16,287 nt of DNA from HGM11525 sp045649145. GTDB taxonomy: Bacteria > Bacillota > Clostridia > UBA1381. The notes beneath the pieces were generated by a model. It had not been told where the DNA came from, did not search any database, and saw nothing but the letters and a program-made list of their open reading frames with translations. The stretch is from contig JAZRPK010000010.1 of the NCBI GenBank assembly GCA_045649145.1, forward strand, positions 1 through 16,287, read 5' to 3'. The number at the start of each line of letters is the position of its first letter. Position 1 is the stretch's first letter. The translations under genes and the position numbers were made by a program. Below are positions 14,378 through 16,287 of the stretch, one piece after another.

Positions 14378-15028
14378 ATGCGTGTTTTAAGCGGCAACAG
14401 CCTGAAGATTATAGCAATGATATCTATGCTTATTGACCATATGGGATATATTTTCTTTCCAAAGATGCAAATTTTCAGAATTATCGGACGAATTGCATTT
14501 CCTGTTTTTGCATTTATGATTGGGGAAGGGTGCATATATACTAAAAACAAGCTTAGATATTTTATGGGGATTTTTCTGCTTGCGGTAATCTGCCATATAG
14601 GATATCAGATTGCGGAAGGTGAATTATATTTTAGCGTGCTTGTAACCTTTTCTTTATCAATTTTGATAATTTTTTCTCTGGATAAGAAAAGGTTTGCTGT
14701 ATCTGCTTTGTTAATAGCGGTCATATATTTACTCAATATCTACTTTCGTATTGATTATGGCTTTTGGGGCTCTTTGCTGCCTGTTTTTTCGTATGTTGGT
14801 GCAAAAATAGTAAAAAGTATGGAAAAACGCATAATTATATTTGCTATAGGCTTAATTATCCTGTCTGTTAATCTGGGAGGCCTGCAGTACTATTCACTGA
14901 TGGCTTTGCCGATCTTCTTCTTATATTCTGGCAAAAGAGGGGATTATAATCTAAAATATTTGTTTTACATCTTTTATCCGACACATTTGCTTATTTTATA
15001 TGCTATATCATATATGGTAAAATATTGA
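14378..15028 (+). CDS. TraX-family multi-pass membrane protein
   Basis: A 216-residue integral membrane protein of the TraX family, named after the F-pilin N-acetyltransferase but widespread in Firmicutes chromosomes with unknown role. The family N-terminus is clear: SGNSLKIIAMISMLIDHMGY, then a GRIAFPVFAFMIGEG segment, with about seven further hydrophobic helices and a C-terminal FYPTHLLILYAI motif. These resemble the conserved features of acyltransferase-3-like proteins. Start: upstream TTG, GTG and ATG (14369) are in frame, but only ATG at 14378 has a ribosome binding site (AAAAGGA, ending about 8 bases before). No conjugation genes adjoin it. Family membership is good; acetyltransferase activity is only a guess. 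Confidence 0.88.
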   Translation: MRVLSGNSLKIIAMISMLIDHMGYIFFPKMQIFRIIGRIAFPVFAFMIGEGCIYTKNKLRYFMGIFLLAVICHIGYQIAEGELYFSVLVTFSLSILIIFSLDKKRFAVSALLIAVIYLLNIYFRIDYGFWGSLLPVFSYVGAKIVKSMEKRIIIFAIGLIILSVNLGGLQYYSLMALPIFFLYSGKRGDYNLKYLFYIFYPTHLLILYAISYMVKY

Positions 15029-15054
15029 ATGGTGAAAGATATTAAAGTTTTTGA

Positions 15055-15083
15055 TTGACTTAAGAGAGATTAAGTTGTATAAT
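15055..15083 (+). promoter_or_regulatory. Promoter of the PAP2 gene operon
   Basis: TTGACT (15055-15060) and a perfect TATAAT (15078-15083) are 17 bp apart, leaving a leader of about 27 bases before the ATG at 15117. Confidence 0.85.
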
Positions 15084-15116
15084 AATAAATATAAATTGCT
15101 GTAAGGAAGAAATATA

Positions 15117-15830
15117 ATGCAATTACATAAAAATTTTTTACTATCTGATTTATGCACAAAACAATACAGACATATCTTGATGCTGCTGTATTGGCCGATA
15201 TTCGGAATGGTATTCTGGACGATGGAGTTTATGCCCTGGCGCACATATCACTCTGTTGAGTCGGTGCTTGATGCGTTGGTTCCGTTTAATGAATGGTTTG
15301 TCATACCGTATTTTTTCTGGTTTATATACATAATAGGAAGTATCGTCTACTTCTTCTTCAGGGATAAAACGGCATACATAAAATATATGTGGTTTGTAAT
15401 CATAACCTACAGTATAACGCTGATTGTCTATGCAATATATCCCACAAGTCAGCCGTTACGACCTGAGGTTACAGGTGAAGGGATATTATTTGACGTCATC
15501 AGGTGGCTTTACGGCTATGACACAAATACAAATGTGTGCCCTTCGCTGCACGTTATAGGCTCGTTTGCTGTAATGTTTGCGGCAATTCATTCTGAGAGTA
15601 TAAAAAGTATTTCAATTAAAATTATTTATATAATCGCAGCTGTTCTCATCTGTGCTTCTACCGTATTTATCAAGCAACATTCTGTGATTGACTTATTCTG
15701 GGGAACGGTGGTTTCCGTTGTTGCATATCCTTTTGTGTTTACAAATAACCGTATTGGCAGACGTCTTGTAGGCGTCTTTGAACAAAAAATATCCAAAAGG
15801 AATAATGCGGAAGTATTAATTAGAAATTAA
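15117..15830 (+). CDS. PAP2-superfamily membrane phosphatase/phosphotransferase
   Basis: A 237-residue polytopic membrane protein with the three PAP2 motifs: R115-P116 in QPLRPEV, the PSLH motif (142-145), and S181-x6-H188-x3-D192 in STVFIKQHSVID. The Ser-Thr form of the third motif (Thr where Ser-Arg is usual) is that of the PAP2_3 group, related to Aur1-type inositol phosphotransferases, rather than classical undecaprenyl-pyrophosphate phosphatases (Ser-Arg). Substrate is a lipid phosphate or lipid headgroup, not determined here. About six hydrophobic segments are seen. ATG follows AAGGAAG. The gene is 13 bp before a sugar-nucleotide dehydratase-like gene, so both are probably one operon for envelope or polysaccharide synthesis. 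Confidence 0.9.
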   Translation: MQLHKNFLLSDLCTKQYRHILMLLYWPIFGMVFWTMEFMPWRTYHSVESVLDALVPFNEWFVIPYFFWFIYIIGSIVYFFFRDKTAYIKYMWFVIITYSITLIVYAIYPTSQPLRPEVTGEGILFDVIRWLYGYDTNTNVCPSLHVIGSFAVMFAAIHSESIKSISIKIIYIIAAVLICASTVFIKQHSVIDLFWGTVVSVVAYPFVFTNNRIGRRLVGVFEQKISKRNNAEVLIRN

Positions 15831-15843
15831 GGGAGGGGTAGGC

Positions 15844-16287
15844 TTGCTTAATTTTCTTCGCAGGAGACGAAAGATTGTATTGCTGTTGGTAGATTTGGCT
15901 ACAATGGTAATTGCATCGCTGCTTGCGTTCTTGGTTACAAATGTCATAATGGATCTTAATTTGTCGATGAGAACGCTGTACAATCCATGTGTTTTACTGA
16001 TGATTTTTATGGTTATCGGTATGTGGCGTATGAATGTGTACAACAATATCTGGCGATATGCTGTTGTAGCTGACTTTATAAGCTGTTCCGCAGGAATACT
16101 TATAGGTACGGCGCTCTATTATGCAACCTATTTCGTTGTGCGGTTCAATATGTCCGATATAATAATTGTGCTGACAGTTCTTGCTTCGATGGTTGGAGTT
16201 ATTATGACACGTGTCTGCTACAGTTATATTTTCAGACTTGTCAAAACCAGTGCCATAACAGGCAACGGCAAACGTACCCTGATAGTC
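15844..16287 (+). CDS. N-terminus of a CapD/PglF-type polysaccharide biosynthesis protein, cut by window edge
   Basis: The first 148 residues of a membrane-anchored nucleotide-sugar dehydratase/epimerase. It opens with a charged MLNFLRRRRK and shows four hydrophobic segments (about 11-35, 45-62, 75-98 and 103-125), followed by KRTLIV at the edge, the typical first strand of the Rossmann fold that would carry GxGxxG just outside. Such proteins (CapD, EpsC, PglF, FlaA1-like) make UDP-sugars for polysaccharides or glycans. The start is TTG at 15844, seven bases after GGAGG (within GGGAGGGG, 15831-15838); no ATG or GTG exists earlier in the frame with a suitable site. It is 13 bp behind the PAP2 gene. 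The family is inferred from topology and the fold start; catalytic residues lie outside. Confidence 0.8.
   Translation, partial: MLNFLRRRRKIVLLLVDLATMVIASLLAFLVTNVIMDLNLSMRTLYNPCVLLMIFMVIGMWRMNVYNNIWRYAVVADFISCSAGILIGTALYYATYFVVRFNMSDIIIVLTVLASMVGVIMTRVCYSYIFRLVKTSAITGNGKRTLIV

Noticed and set aside
14378..15028. TraX-family gene as evidence of a conjugative element
   Set aside because: No relaxase, coupling protein or pilus genes are nearby, and this family is common on Firmicutes chromosomes.

Overview
The window is a stretch of a moderately A+T-rich Firmicutes chromosome, most likely an anaerobic gut-type Clostridia (Oscillospiraceae/Lachnospiraceae-like). The reasons are a SpoIIE-family sporulation phosphatase, consensus sigma-A promoters (TTGACA-17-TATAAT type), strong GGAGG ribosome binding sites, an HPr/Enzyme I pair and a clostridial-type hexameric glutamate dehydrogenase. 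The lineage is inferred; no rRNA or other marker gene is present.

Left part (1-4807): the 3' two thirds of a glutamate dehydrogenase gene end at a strong terminator. A monocistronic SNF2-type helicase with an N-terminal SWIM zinc motif follows. It converges on a small YfcE/MJ0936-type metallophosphoesterase on the minus strand, and the two share a bidirectional terminator.

Middle part (4808-9239): a shortened SpoIIE-like membrane phosphatase lies behind a promoter with the unusual 21-bp spacing known from Spo0A-activated promoters. Next is an acyl-CoA synthetase (AMP-forming) preceded by FapR-like operator repeats and a good promoter, then a 127-residue coiled-coil/zinc-ribbon protein of unknown function. 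The gap between that gene and ptsI holds a probable stand-alone small RNA of about 97 nt on the minus strand, with a perfect consensus promoter, three hairpins and an intrinsic terminator.

Right-middle (9240-14169, minus strand): fruK-ptsH-ptsI form an operon (1-phosphofructokinase, HPr, Enzyme I) that supplies the general phosphotransferase proteins. HPr has the catalytic His15 but no Ser46, so regulation by HPr kinase is not expected for this copy. A 28-bp inverted repeat just after the operon promoter is a candidate repressor site. Upstream, ftsH is transcribed alone and ends in a terminator that contains its own stop codon.

Right end (14170-16287, plus strand): divergent from ftsH lies a TraX-family membrane protein gene. 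It is followed by a PAP2-family membrane phosphatase that appears to form an operon with the start of a CapD/PglF-type sugar-nucleotide dehydratase, which is cut by the window edge and starts at TTG. These suggest the beginning of an envelope or exopolysaccharide locus. Almost all genes look like ordinary chromosomal functions. The most interesting items are the small RNA, the FapR-like site, the Spo0A-type promoter with the shortened SpoIIE, and the HPr without Ser46.
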